This document shows positions 27,545 through 37,413 of a stretch of DNA of 54,918 nt, one piece after another. The notes beneath the pieces are model-generated. The model was given only the letters and a program-made list of their open reading frames with translations. It did not search any database and had not been told where the DNA came from. Numbering within the stretch: the stretch's first letter is position 1; each line of letters starts with the position of its first letter. The DNA comes from Bacillota bacterium (GTDB lineage Bacteria; Bacillota; Bacilli; Bacillales; Cytobacillaceae), in the NCBI GenBank assembly GCA_030705955.1, contig JAUZPL010000024.1, positions 1 to 54,918 on the forward strand, written 5' to 3'. The position numbers were made by a program, and so were the translations under genes.

Positions 27545-30500
27545 ATGGAACGCAAAAAAAGCCCCCTAATGAAAAAACTGAAATTTTTTGGGCAATCAAA
27601 GGATATTGCTGAACACGCCGTACTATCACCAATGGATCGGGAAGCAGAAAAAGTTTATCGGAGAAGATGGCAGCATGATAAAACTGTAAGAACTACCCAT
27701 GGTGTGAACTGTACTGGATCTTGCAGCTGGAAGGTCCATGTTAAAGATGGCATTGTTGCTTGGGAAACACAGGCTACAGATTATCCATCAACTGGTCCAG
27801 AAATGCCGGAATATGAACCAAGAGGATGTGCAAGGGGAGCCAGTTTCTCATGGTATATTTATAGCCCTCTAAGAGTGCGCTATCCATATGTACGTGGAGC
27901 ACTTATAAAAATGTGGAGGGAAGAACTTGAAACCATCAAAGATCCTGTACAAGCTTGGCAGGAAATTGTTACAAACCCAGAAAAAACAAATAGATATAAA
28001 CAGGCAAGAGGGAAAGGCGGGTTTGTAAGGTCTAATTGGAAAGAATTAAATGAATTGATTTGCGCTGCCTTAATTTATTCAATCAAAACATATGGGCCTG
28101 ACCGAATATTTGGCTTCTCGCCAATTCCAGCCATGTCTATGGTGAGCTATGCTTCAGGGACAAGATTTCTATCCCTTTTAGGAGGCTCCTTGTTAAGTTT
28201 CTATGATTGGTATGCTGACCTTCCTCCAGCATCCCCTCAGGTATGGGGGGAACAAACGGATGTTCCAGAAAGTTCTGATTGGTATAATTCTTCCTACCTC
28301 TTAATTTGGGGTTCTAATGTTCCCCAAACACGGACACCGGATGCCCATTTTATGGTTGAAGCCAGGTACCGTGGGACGAAAGTCGTTTGTGTAAGTCCAG
28401 ACTATGCAGATTTCGTTAAATTCGCAGATAATTGGTTACCTGTTAAGGCTGGAATGGATGGGGCACTAGGCATGGCCATGACTCATGTGATTTTAAAAGA
28501 ATTCTATGTAGATAAGGAAACAGAATATTTTACTGATTATGTAAAGAAATTTACTGATTTACCGTTTCTAGTAAAATTAAAGCCTCATGGAGATTCCTAT
28601 GTTTCAGACACCTTTTTACGAGCTAGTGAATTAAATTCCACTATTTCAAATGGTGATTGGAAGACTGTAGTGTGGGATCAAGAGAAAAATCAATTTGCCT
28701 TCCCAAATGGAACCATTGGCCATCGTTGGGAGGATAAAGGAAACTGGAATCTCCACCTAAATGATCCTGAGCAGGATTATAAAGATATTAAACCATTGCT
28801 TACCATATTGGGGAATGAAGAAACCCAATTACCGGTTTTGTTTCCACATTTTGAAGAAGAAACGAAAGAGGTGCTAAGAAGATCTGTTCCCGTTAAATCC
28901 TTTAAGCAAGATGGAGAAACAGTGTACTTTACGACAGTCTTTGATTTAATGCTTTCAAAATTGGGTGTTTCACGAGGTCTAGAGGGAGACTTTCCAAAGG
29001 ACTATGATGATCCAAGGCCATATACACCTGCATGGCAGGAAGCTATAACAGGTGTTGATCGGAAACTTGCTGCACAAATTGCTAGAGAGTTTGCGCAAAA
29101 CGCTGTTGATTCTAAAGGGCGTTCTATGATTATTATGGGGTCTGGGATAAATCAATGGTATCATGCGGATGCCACTTACCGAACCGTTTTAAATCTTGTC
29201 TTATTATGTGGTTGTGAAGGAGTAAACGGTGGGGGTTGGGCCCATTATGTCGGACAGGAAAAAGTTCGCCCATTGGAAGGATTTCAAACTGTCGCTATGG
29301 CGCGGGATTGGGGTGGGCCTCCACGCCTACTTACAGGAACATCATTCTTTTATTTTGCAACGGAGCAGTGGAAATATGATGATACAACGATGGAAGATCA
29401 AGTTTCCCCACTTGTAGAAAAGCCTCGCTTTCTTCATGGTGGAGATTACAATTACCTGGGAGCAAGGCTTGGTTGGACACCCACTTATCCATCTTTTGAT
29501 ATGAACCCGATTGATATGACAAAAGGAAAAGATCTTTCCAACAAGGATCAAGTTATTGATTCTATTGTAAAAGATGTCAAGAGTGGTAAAACAAAATTTG
29601 CTGTTCAAAATCCTGAAGATCCAAAAAACTTTCCACGAGTGATGTTTATATGGAGAGCTAATTTAATTGGAAGTTCAGCAAAAGGACATGAATATTTTCT
29701 AAAGCATCTTTTGGGCACCCACAATGGGGTTTTGGGTGAGGAAAATACGGAAGTGAAAACTGAAGAAATTGAATGGGGCGATGATTCTGCAAAAGGGAAG
29801 CTAGATTTATTGGTAACACTTGATTTTAGGATGGTAAGTTCTGGCCTTTATGCAGATATTGTATTGCCGGCAGCTACTTGGTACGAAAAATATGATATTA
29901 GCAGCACCGATATGCATCCATTCATTCATCCATTTAATCCAGCTATTACAGCACCGTGGGAATCAAAATCTGATTGGGATACCTTTAGGCTTTTAGCGAA
30001 AACCTTTTCAAAAATGGCTGAAAAGTATTTTAAAGAACCAATTCAAGATATCGTTGCGACTCCAATGCTCCATGATTCACGCGGCGAAATTTCTGATCCA
30101 TTTGGCAAAGTACCTGACTGGTTGAACGGTGAGCATGAGCCGGTACCGGGAAAGAATTTTCCATTGCTTCATATAGTAGAGCGAGATTATACGAAAGTTT
30201 ATGATAAATACATTTCCGTTGGTCCAATGGTAAAAGAGCAAATTGGAGCCCATGGAATTGGCTGGAGTGCAAAAGAAGAATATGAAAAGTTGAAAAAAAT
30301 TCTTGGTCCTGCAACCAAAACGAAAGATTATAAGGATTGTCCAAGTCTTTATACGGGCCGGGATGCTTCTGAAGCTATTCTTTCTTTATCAAGTGCAACA
30401 AATGGATCAATGGCAATGAAGGGCTGGGCTGTATTAGAAAAGAAAACAGGTCAAAAACTAAGTGATTTGTCAGAAGAAAGGGCAGCAGAGCATTTTTCAT

Positions 30501-31228
30501 TCAATGATATTACTGCTCAGCCCCGGCAAACCCTTACTACTCCGATTTTTAGCGGATCGGAAACAGGTGGACGCAGGTATTCTCCTTTTACAACAAATGT
30601 GGAAAGACTTGTACCATGGCGAACATTAACGGGAAGACAACATTTTTATTTGGATCATGAGATGATGTTGGAATTTGGGGAGGAATTCCCTGCTTATAAG
30701 CCTCCGCTTAGAAAAGCTGCCTTCAGATCAGATGATAATCGGCCAACAGGTATGGGGAAAGAGATTAACTTGCGTTATTTAACACCACATTTTAAATGGT
30801 CATACCATAGTATGTATTACGATAATCTTCTTATGTTGACTCTTTTTAGAGGAGGCCCAACGATTTGGTTAAATCGCGATGATGCCGATGAAGCAGGAAT
30901 TGCAGACAATGATTGGCTCCAAATTTATAACCGAAATGGAGTGGTTGTTGCTAGAGCTGTTGTTTCACATAGACTGCCAAAAGGAGTTTCGTTTATGTAT
31001 CATGTTCAAGAACGTCATATTAATGTTCCTGGCTCACCTATTACGAAACAACGTGGCGGCACTTTTAATAGCCCAAACAGGATTTACATGAAACCAACTC
31101 ATATTATTGGGGGATATGCACAATTGAGTTATGGCTTTAATTACTATGGACCATGCGGAAGCCAGCGTGATGAAAGAGTAATCATCTGTAAACTTGACCG
31201 AGAAGAGGTGAACTGGCTTGAAGATTAA
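27545..31228 (+). CDS. narG: Respiratory nitrate reductase alpha subunit
   Basis: 1227-residue molybdenum subunit that reduces nitrate to nitrite at the inner face of the membrane. N-terminal FeS ligands: THGVNCTGSCSWK (HxxxCxxxC) and CARGASFSW. The Mo-ligand Asp region is LLSFYDWYADLPPASP. ETGGRRYSPFTTNVERLVPW and the C-terminal molybdopterin domain are intact. ATG at 27545 was chosen over the GTG nine bases upstream because GAAGGTG then has proper spacing. It is first in narGHJI, overlapping narH by 11 bases. No good Fnr palindrome lies in the 171-base upstream region. Confidence 0.97.
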   Translation: MERKKSPLMKKLKFFGQSKDIAEHAVLSPMDREAEKVYRRRWQHDKTVRTTHGVNCTGSCSWKVHVKDGIVAWETQATDYPSTGPEMPEYEPRGCARGASFSWYIYSPLRVRYPYVRGALIKMWREELETIKDPVQAWQEIVTNPEKTNRYKQARGKGGFVRSNWKELNELICAALIYSIKTYGPDRIFGFSPIPAMSMVSYASGTRFLSLLGGSLLSFYDWYADLPPASPQVWGEQTDVPESSDWYNSSYLLIWGSNVPQTRTPDAHFMVEARYRGTKVVCVSPDYADFVKFADNWLPVKAGMDGALGMAMTHVILKEFYVDKETEYFTDYVKKFTDLPFLVKLKPHGDSYVSDTFLRASELNSTISNGDWKTVVWDQEKNQFAFPNGTIGHRWEDKGNWNLHLNDPEQDYKDIKPLLTILGNEETQLPVLFPHFEEETKEVLRRSVPVKSFKQDGETVYFTTVFDLMLSKLGVSRGLEGDFPKDYDDPRPYTPAWQEAITGVDRKLAAQIAREFAQNAVDSKGRSMIIMGSGINQWYHADATYRTVLNLVLLCGCEGVNGGGWAHYVGQEKVRPLEGFQTVAMARDWGGPPRLLTGTSFFYFATEQWKYDDTTMEDQVSPLVEKPRFLHGGDYNYLGARLGWTPTYPSFDMNPIDMTKGKDLSNKDQVIDSIVKDVKSGKTKFAVQNPEDPKNFPRVMFIWRANLIGSSAKGHEYFLKHLLGTHNGVLGEENTEVKTEEIEWGDDSAKGKLDLLVTLDFRMVSSGLYADIVLPAATWYEKYDISSTDMHPFIHPFNPAITAPWESKSDWDTFRLLAKTFSKMAEKYFKEPIQDIVATPMLHDSRGEISDPFGKVPDWLNGEHEPVPGKNFPLLHIVERDYTKVYDKYISVGPMVKEQIGAHGIGWSAKEEYEKLKKILGPATKTKDYKDCPSLYTGRDASEAILSLSSATNGSMAMKGWAVLEKKTGQKLSDLSEERAAEHFSFNDITAQPRQTLTTPIFSGSETGGRRYSPFTTNVERLVPWRTLTGRQHFYLDHEMMLEFGEEFPAYKPPLRKAAFRSDDNRPTGMGKEINLRYLTPHFKWSYHSMYYDNLLMLTLFRGGPTIWLNRDDADEAGIADNDWLQIYNRNGVVVARAVVSHRLPKGVSFMYHVQERHINVPGSPITKQRGGTFNSPNRIYMKPTHIIGGYAQLSYGFNYYGPCGSQRDERVIICKLDREEVNWLED

Positions 31229-32744
31229 AGCGCAATTTGGCATGGTAATGAATCTTGATAAATGTATTGGTTGCCATACATGTAGTGTTACCTGTAACAA
31301 TACTTGGACAAACCGTCCTGGTGCAGAATACATGTGGTGGAATAATGTTGAAACAAAACCTGGAGTTGGATACCCAAAGGAATGGGAAAATCAAGAAAAG
31401 TACAAGGGAGGCTGGGTATTAAAGGATGGAAAGCTAGAATTAAAGGCTGGCGGAAGAGTCTCCAAACTCCTTAACATCTTTTATAACCCTGATTTAGCAA
31501 AGCTAGATGATTACTATGAACCATGGACCTATGATTATGAAAATCTAATTAATCACCCCGAAAGCAATTATCAGCCAGTAGCCAGACCAAAATCCCAAAT
31601 TACTGGGGAATATATGGATATTCAATGGGGCCCTAACTGGGAGGATGATTTGGCAGGAGTATATAAGACGGGTAAAGATGACCCGAATATGAAGGGGCTT
31701 GAGGAAAAAGTAAAGTTTGAGTATGAGCAGACCTTTATGATGTATTTACCAAGAATCTGTGAGCATTGTTTAAATCCTACATGTGTCTCTTCATGTCCTT
31801 CTGGTGCGATTTATAAACGTGAGGAAGATGGAATTGTTTTAGTTGACCAGGATGCATGCAGAAGCTGGCGTTTTTGTACCACAGGATGTCCGTATAAAAA
31901 GGTTTATTTTAACTGGAAAACACACAAAGCAGAAAAATGTACATTTTGCTTTCCGAGAATTGAAGCTGGTCTACCAACGGTTTGTTCGGAAACATGCGTT
32001 GGAAGAATTCGTTATATTGGAGTTGTTTTCTACGACTTAGATAAAGTGGCTGAAGCTGCCTCTGTCACAAATGAAAAAGAGTTATATGAAGCACAGCTTG
32101 GAATTTTCCTTGATCCACATGATCCCGAAGTAATTGAGGAAGCTAGAAAAGCAGGGTATCGAGATGACTGGATTGAAGCAGCACAAAGATCGCCAGTATA
32201 TAAGCTTGCTGTCGAACAAAAAATTGCTCTTCCACTACATCCTGAATATCGGACCTTACCGATGGTTTGGTATATTCCGCCTCTAAGCCCAATAATGAGT
32301 GCATTTGAAGGTGGATTAGATGGGGTGAACCCACATGTGGTGTTTCCGGCAATAGATCAACTACGTATTCCTGTGGAATACCTTGCAAACATGCTTACAG
32401 CTGGTGACACAGAGGTGATACGTAAGGTTTTGAAGAAAATGGTAGCAATGCGAAGTTATATGAGGTCTAAAAACTTAGGGAAACAACCAGAGAAAAGTAT
32501 TCTTGATTGCGTAGGAATGTCGGAAGAAACCATGCATGAAATGTATCAATTAGCAGCCATAGCAAAATATGATGATCGGTATGTCATTCCTAAATCACAT
32601 CGTGAGGATGCGGCAAATATGTATTTAGGACAAGGAACAGCCGGGTTTGATTTTATGGAAGCTTGTTCAGGCTGCTCAGTAAATCCTAATATTCCTGAGG
32701 ATTATAAATTTGGTGAGGATTATTGGGGGGAAATACATGGATGA
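31218..32744 (+). CDS. narH: Respiratory nitrate reductase beta subunit
   Basis: 508-residue iron-sulfur subunit carrying electrons from NarI to NarG. Four cysteine clusters are present: CIGCHTCSVTC near the N-terminus, CEHCLNPTCVSSCPSGA, CRSWRFCTTGCP (with Trp replacing one Cys, as usual for the [3Fe-4S] centre) and CTFCFPR...CSETC. Start TTG inside the end of narG with AGAGGTGA upstream. Its stop overlaps the narJ start. Confidence 0.97.
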   Translation: MKIKAQFGMVMNLDKCIGCHTCSVTCNNTWTNRPGAEYMWWNNVETKPGVGYPKEWENQEKYKGGWVLKDGKLELKAGGRVSKLLNIFYNPDLAKLDDYYEPWTYDYENLINHPESNYQPVARPKSQITGEYMDIQWGPNWEDDLAGVYKTGKDDPNMKGLEEKVKFEYEQTFMMYLPRICEHCLNPTCVSSCPSGAIYKREEDGIVLVDQDACRSWRFCTTGCPYKKVYFNWKTHKAEKCTFCFPRIEAGLPTVCSETCVGRIRYIGVVFYDLDKVAEAASVTNEKELYEAQLGIFLDPHDPEVIEEARKAGYRDDWIEAAQRSPVYKLAVEQKIALPLHPEYRTLPMVWYIPPLSPIMSAFEGGLDGVNPHVVFPAIDQLRIPVEYLANMLTAGDTEVIRKVLKKMVAMRSYMRSKNLGKQPEKSILDCVGMSEETMHEMYQLAAIAKYDDRYVIPKSHREDAANMYLGQGTAGFDFMEACSGCSVNPNIPEDYKFGEDYWGEIHG

Positions 32745-33267
32745 TTATCAACGTATATTCCTTCTAGCATCAATATTATTACAGAATCCAGAAAAAGAAT
32801 GGTTTGAAACAAGTGAGTTAGAGGAAGAAATTGAGTTAATTGAAAACACGCTTGTAAAAATTTTATTCAAACATTTCTTATATTATCTAAAATCAAAATC
32901 ATTTGTTGAATTGTGCACGGCCTATACCCAAACATTTGACTTTAGTGATAAAACAACGCTTTATCTTACTTATCCAATTTTCCGTGAAAGTCCTGATCGG
33001 GGAAAAGGACTTTTAAAGTTAAAAGAAGAATTCCAAGATGCTGGATATCCGTTAGAGGTAAATGAATTGCCTGATTATTTTCCTGTTATATTAGAGTTTT
33101 GTTCACTTGTCCCAATTGAAACTGCAAAAAAGATGCTTAGAATTCATCGAAAAGCCATTGATCAGCTATTAAAAGAATTAACTATTTTAGATAATCCATA
33201 TCAAACCATTCTTCAAGGCTGTATTCAAGAAATAGAAACTATTCTTAATAAACAAAAGGCTTCATAA
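32737..33267 (+). CDS. narJ: Nitrate reductase assembly chaperone
   Basis: 176-residue all-helical TorD/NarJ-family chaperone that holds apo-NarGH for molybdenum cofactor and FeS insertion. MDDYQRIFLLASILLQNPEKEW and YPIFRESPDRGKGLLKLKEEF fit the family. The open frame begins at 32710, but ATG 32737 with GGGGGGAAATAC upstream is the proper start, giving an 8-base overlap with narH (ATGGATGA). Confidence 0.93.
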   Translation: MDDYQRIFLLASILLQNPEKEWFETSELEEEIELIENTLVKILFKHFLYYLKSKSFVELCTAYTQTFDFSDKTTLYLTYPIFRESPDRGKGLLKLKEEFQDAGYPLEVNELPDYFPVILEFCSLVPIETAKKMLRIHRKAIDQLLKELTILDNPYQTILQGCIQEIETILNKQKAS

Positions 33268-33279
33268 GGGGGTATGCAG

Positions 33280-34002
33280 ATGACATATTTTGAAAAACTA
33301 TTCTGGGTCTCTTTTCCTTATATCATGCTAACCATGTTTGTGGTTGGACATATCTATAGGTACAATACAGACCAATTCGGCTGGTCGGCAAAATCAAGTG
33401 AGTTTCTTGAAAAGAAACAGTTAAAATGGGGGAGTATTCTTTTCCACTATGGGATAATTTTTGTATTCTTTGGTCATGTTGCAGGGATATTAGTGCCAAA
33501 GGCAGTGTATGATTTACTCGGAGTTACAGACCATATGTACCATATGGGAGCTGTTTGGATTGGTGGGCTAGCAGGAATTGCGACCATTATTGGGGTATTG
33601 CTCTTAATGGTTAGAAGATTTACGGTTAAGCGAATTTTCATCAATAGTACTTTCCGTGATATTCTTGTGCTAATTTTGTTAACACTAATCATTGTATCTG
33701 GGTTTGTAAATACAGTTTGGTATACAGGTAGAGGGGTAGCATTTGAATATCGTGAAACCATAAGTCCATGGTTTAGAGGAATATTAGCATTAAATCCTAT
33801 GCCTGAACTCATGATTGGAATACCACTGGGTTTTAAAATCCATGTTGTCTCAGCATTTTTAATTTTTGGTTTGTGGCCATTTACAAGACTTGTTCATGTA
33901 TGGAGTCTTCCGTTAGAATACTTGAATCGAAAATTTGTTGTATACAAAGCTATTTATTCAAGGCGAATTTTAATGATGCAAAGTAATCGACTGAAAAAAT
34001 AG
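33280..34002 (+). CDS. narI: Respiratory nitrate reductase gamma subunit
   Basis: 240-residue di-heme b membrane subunit that takes electrons from menaquinol. Five hydrophobic segments are seen, with histidine ligands in FVVGHIYRY, LFHYGIIFVFFGHVAG and FKIHVVSAF...RLVHVWS. An ATG six bases earlier is possible, but GGGGG is then too close; the ATG at 33280 has 7-base spacing. It is the last structural subunit in narGHJI. Confidence 0.96.
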   Translation: MTYFEKLFWVSFPYIMLTMFVVGHIYRYNTDQFGWSAKSSEFLEKKQLKWGSILFHYGIIFVFFGHVAGILVPKAVYDLLGVTDHMYHMGAVWIGGLAGIATIIGVLLLMVRRFTVKRIFINSTFRDILVLILLTLIIVSGFVNTVWYTGRGVAFEYRETISPWFRGILALNPMPELMIGIPLGFKIHVVSAFLIFGLWPFTRLVHVWSLPLEYLNRKFVVYKAIYSRRILMMQSNRLKK

Positions 34003-34095
34003 TTTTTATTGAAAAAGTTGTAAAAACATCTTGCCTAAGCCTGTATTTTGGCGGAAACTAATAATGTAAAAAGCTACATATGGGGGATGGCAAAA

Positions 34096-34350
34096 ATGTT
34101 GAAAGAACTTACAAAATTCCATCATCAACAAGTTGTGGTGAATACCTACAACGATGAGGAGCTTGTCAAAAGGGATGGAATTTGGTTTGAAAAGATTGTT
34201 GAAGATAACGGGTATTTACATTTTGTTAAGGAAGGTTCTGTTATTCTGAGCATAAAGGTGGAAGGCAAAGAACTGAAAAAAGAGCCTGTCTTTAAAAACT
34301 TTTATACAGTAAATGAACATACACAAAGAATAGAAATTTATTTTCCTTGA
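34096..34350 (+). CDS. Small protein downstream of narI, unknown
   Basis: 84-residue soluble protein starting MLKELTKFHHQQVVVNTYND, rich in beta strands (GYLHFVKEGSVILSIKVEGKEL). I do not recognise the family. GGGGG lies 9 bases before this ATG; upstream starts at 34048 and 34087 are less well placed. It follows narI by 93 bases with no terminator between, and a strong terminator follows it, so it is probably the fifth gene of the nar transcript. Confidence 0.65.
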   Translation: MLKELTKFHHQQVVVNTYNDEELVKRDGIWFEKIVEDNGYLHFVKEGSVILSIKVEGKELKKEPVFKNFYTVNEHTQRIEIYFP

Positions 34351-34361
34351 AAAAATTTATC

Positions 34362-34395
34362 ACAATGGGACCTATCAGGGTTCCATTGTTTTTTT
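34362..34395 (+). terminator. Terminator of the nar operon
   Basis: ACAATGGGACC and GGTTCCATTGT pair (one G-U) around TATCAG and run into seven Ts. Confidence 0.9.
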
Positions 34396-34585
34396 GTTTT
34401 AGGATTTTGCAAATGGTGAGTTGTTTAGGCGAGGAAGGGAATGAAAAACCAATAAATAATCCTTCAAGTCCGAAAATAGCCAACAATGGAAAGAAAAACA
34501 AATTTAAATAAAAAATAGAAATATGTACATACTATAAATAAGAAATTCGCCAATTATGATTCCTATGAGCGATTTGCACAGCGCG

Positions 34586-34617
34586 GCTAAAAGAGAAAAG
34601 GATAATTTCTTTTTAGC
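34586..34617 (+). promoter_or_regulatory. Hairpin in the leader of the YdjO-like gene
   Basis: GCTAAAAGAGAAA and TTTCTTTTTAGC pair with a one-base bulge, directly before AGGAGG. Cold-shock genes often have structured leaders; a role here is inferred. Confidence 0.5.
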
Positions 34618-34638
34618 TAATAAAAGGAGGCGGTTCCC

Positions 34639-34824
34639 ATTTTTTATGGTAAAAGAGGCAACGAAGAAAAAATTGAACCAGTTCTTGAAGAAACCGAAGT
34701 TTATTCTTGTACAGATGGATCGTGTATAGGATGGATGAGAAAGGATTTTGCTTCAGTAGATTTGCATTGCCCTATGTGTGGAAGTGAAATGGAGAAAGAA
34801 ATTAGAGAGTTACCGAAAATCTAA
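34639..34824 (+). CDS. YdjO-like cold-inducible protein, ATT start
   Basis: 61-residue protein (M)FYGKRGNEEKIEPVL... with two CxxxxC/CPMCGSEM-type cysteine pairs (CTDGSC and CPMCGSE), probably binding zinc. WMRKDFASVDLHCPMCGSEM matches the YdjO family, named as cold-inducible in B. subtilis, function unknown. The frame is closed by TAA at 34621-34623 and has no ATG, GTG or TTG until after the first cysteine pair. AGGAGG (34625-34630) lies 8 bases before ATT at 34639, which is therefore the only sensible start. A strong terminator follows. Confidence 0.8.
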   Translation: MFYGKRGNEEKIEPVLEETEVYSCTDGSCIGWMRKDFASVDLHCPMCGSEMEKEIRELPKI

Positions 34825-34832
34825 GCATAATT

Positions 34833-34866
34833 AAGGACTGCCACTAATGAAACTGGCAGTCTTTTT
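34833..34866 (+). terminator. Terminator of the YdjO-like gene
   Basis: AGGACTGCCA and TGGCAGTCTT pair around a 10-base loop, followed by a T-run. Confidence 0.85.
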
Positions 34867-34922
34867 GGTTTAAAAATGTGTATTTTATTGAAATCTTGTG
34901 ATGAAATTTTTAACTCTGAAGG

Positions 34923-35108
34923 CTAAAGATTTTCATTTTGTTGGCGAATTTCATCCCCAGTAATAACGATATTTGCCTCTCTTTGGGCTTGGTATTCATT
35001 AACAGAATCACCTGGAATGCTCTTTTTATTAGGAGCATTGCCACTGTTGGCAATTGATAACTGAGCATCTTTTGGAGCATTGGTTTGATAGTTCTTTAGT
35101 TTATCCAC
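34923..35108 (-). CDS. Small hydrophilic protein, unknown
   Basis: 61-residue polar protein MDKLKNYQTNAPKDAQLSIA...DEIRQQNENL with no hydrophobic segment. The start is GTG with a strong AGGAGGTG 5 bases upstream, so translation is likely. No family recognised; the Asn/Gln/Ala-rich make-up resembles small spore-associated proteins, but that is a guess. It is divergent from the MHYT kinase. Confidence 0.6.
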   Translation of the reverse strand: MDKLKNYQTNAPKDAQLSIANSGNAPNKKSIPGDSVNEYQAQREANIVITGDEIRQQNENL

Positions 35109-35258
35109 TTATTCACCTCCTATTATTAAGGATTTGCAACGATAAAAAGGAATATTCTTTACTTATTGAATTAGAGTACAACAGAAAAATACTCTTTAAA
35201 ATTTCTGCAATTTCCATTACAATCATAGTAGAATATTGAAGGAACGGAGGGATGCACA

Positions 35259-37403
35259 ATTAATTCTGTACATCCTATTTTAATCATGATTGCTATTGGA
35301 TTAACCTTAATGGCATCCTATACAGCCCTGGATATGTTTACGTTAGTTAAAACTTCTGAAAAAAATAGTCGATTTTTGTTTATGGGCGGATCTTTCTCTT
35401 TGGCTATAGGGATTTGGGTCATGAATTTTATGGGATTAATTGCTCTTAACATCATCCATTTTTCAAGCTATCAGATTTTATTAATTATTTTGTCCATATT
35501 CATTGGGGTTGCGTTTACCAGTATGGCATTTCTTATGATCCTAGGAAAGGAATCTCAAACCTATCATTTAATAATAGGCAGTGCCTTGTTAACTCTTTCT
35601 GCTATCTCTATTTATATCATTTGTATTTATGCTATGAATTTGACAATAAAATATAGCATTGGAATTTTTATACTATCTTGTTTCCTTATTTTTGGCTTAT
35701 TTTTGTTTGCGCTTTGGATTTTATTCAATCCTAAAAATTTTGGAGTTGGAAATCATACTTGGCTTAAACCCATTAGTTCATTCATTATTACTGGAGCAAT
35801 TGTTGAAGGACATTTTCTGTTAAAGGAATCTTTACTTTCGCCAGCACATCCACTTGTTACAGGGGATTTTTCGATTGATACATTTATCATTTATTTAGTT
35901 TTATTTGTTTCCATTCTCATTTTCGGGGGTGTAATTAGCTCAAGTGCCCTGGTGAATCGAAAATTAGCTGTTTCGGATACGAATTTAAAGGATATAAAAT
36001 CAGCACTTGATGTATCCTCCATTGTTGCCATTACAGATCCAAAGGGAACGATATTGTACGTAAATGATAAATTTGAAGAGATTTCCAAGTATAAAAAAGA
36101 AGAGATATTAGGAAAAAATCATAGGATTTTAAATTCTGGATATCATTCAAGAGAATTCTTTAAAAATTTATGGCAAACAATTGGGGGAGGGAAGGTCTGG
36201 AAAGGAGAAATTTGTAACCGTGCTAAAGATGGATCATTGTATTGGGTAGATACAACCATTGTTCCCTTTTTGGATAAAAAAGGGAAACCATATCAATATG
36301 TAGCTATTAGAACGGATGTTTCTAACCGAAAAAGAGCAGAAGAGCATTTAAAAGAAACTTTACAGGAAAATTTGGATATTAAATTTGCCCTTGATCAGTC
36401 CTCTATCGTTGCATTTACGGATGAAAAGGGAGTTATTACAAGTGTAAATGATAAATTTTGTGAGATTTCCAAATATAGCCGTGAAGAAATTATCGGAAAA
36501 ACGCATAGTGTTTTAAACTCGGGCTTTCACTCAAAGAAATTTTTTCAAGACCTGTGGAAAACGATAGGGGAAGGAAAGGTCTGGAAAGGCGAAATTCGAA
36601 ATAAAGCAAAGGATGGAACCTTTTATTGGGTGGATACCACGATTGTTCCTTTTTTAAACAAGGAAGGAAAACCGTATCAATATCTTGCTATTCGGAATGA
36701 TATTACGGAACGGAAGAGAACGGAAGAGGTACTACACCGTCAAGATAAGCTTGCAGCAGTCGGACAGCTTGCTGCCGGTGTGGCCCATGAAATTCGTAAT
36801 CCTCTAACATCTATGAAAGGATATACAGAGTTCCTGCAATTAGATGAAAAAGATCCAGAGAGATTAGAATTTTTAAACATTATTCTTGATGAAATTGAAC
36901 GGGTTAATACAATAGTTGAAGATTTTATGGTCTTAGCAAAACCAAAAGCTGTTGAATTGGAAGAGAAAAATGTTATTCCGGTAATCCAGAATGTCATTTC
37001 TTTATTAGAATTTGAGGCCAAAAAGAAAAATGTTTACCTTCATTTTGATTACAATAAGGAGATTATCCAAATTGAATGTGATGAAGGCCGTTTAAAACAA
37101 GTATTTTTGAATTTTATTAAAAATGGAATAGAAGCCATGCCAAGTGGCGGAGACTTATATGTACGGACCTTTATCCATGAAAATAATGTCCAAATTTCAA
37201 TTCAGGACACAGGTGTAGGAATTCCGAAGGAAAAATTAAAAAAACTTGGAGAACCCTTCTATACAACCAAGAAGAATGGAAATGGCCTTGGATTAATGGT
37301 TAGCTTTAAAATTATTGAGAGCCATAATGGGAAAGTTTTTGTGGAGAGTGAACCAAATAAAGGGACTACCTTTAATATCTTATTACCATCCAAAACAGCA
37401 TAG
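35259..37403 (+). CDS. MHYT-PAS-PAS sensor histidine kinase, probable ATT start
   Basis: 714-residue membrane sensor kinase. An MHYT-type domain (about 1-230, seven hydrophobic segments, ASYTALDM) is followed by two near-identical PAS/PAC domains (about 240-355 and 365-480; WKGEICNRAKDG, WKGEIRNKAKDG), HisKA with His 510 (VAHEIRNPLTSMKGY) and HATPase_c (NFIKNGIEAM, DTGVGIP, GNGLGLM). MHYT domains are proposed to bind copper and sense O2, CO or NO. The first ATG is at 35286, but it has no Shine-Dalgarno and truncates the first helix; GGAGGG (35246-35251) is 7 bases before ATT 35259. No response regulator is adjacent, as with sporulation phosphorelay kinases. Confidence 0.9.
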   Translation: MNSVHPILIMIAIGLTLMASYTALDMFTLVKTSEKNSRFLFMGGSFSLAIGIWVMNFMGLIALNIIHFSSYQILLIILSIFIGVAFTSMAFLMILGKESQTYHLIIGSALLTLSAISIYIICIYAMNLTIKYSIGIFILSCFLIFGLFLFALWILFNPKNFGVGNHTWLKPISSFIITGAIVEGHFLLKESLLSPAHPLVTGDFSIDTFIIYLVLFVSILIFGGVISSSALVNRKLAVSDTNLKDIKSALDVSSIVAITDPKGTILYVNDKFEEISKYKKEEILGKNHRILNSGYHSREFFKNLWQTIGGGKVWKGEICNRAKDGSLYWVDTTIVPFLDKKGKPYQYVAIRTDVSNRKRAEEHLKETLQENLDIKFALDQSSIVAFTDEKGVITSVNDKFCEISKYSREEIIGKTHSVLNSGFHSKKFFQDLWKTIGEGKVWKGEIRNKAKDGTFYWVDTTIVPFLNKEGKPYQYLAIRNDITERKRTEEVLHRQDKLAAVGQLAAGVAHEIRNPLTSMKGYTEFLQLDEKDPERLEFLNIILDEIERVNTIVEDFMVLAKPKAVELEEKNVIPVIQNVISLLEFEAKKKNVYLHFDYNKEIIQIECDEGRLKQVFLNFIKNGIEAMPSGGDLYVRTFIHENNVQISIQDTGVGIPKEKLKKLGEPFYTTKKNGNGLGLMVSFKIIESHNGKVFVESEPNKGTTFNILLPSKTA

Positions 37404-37413
37404 GTATATTTAA

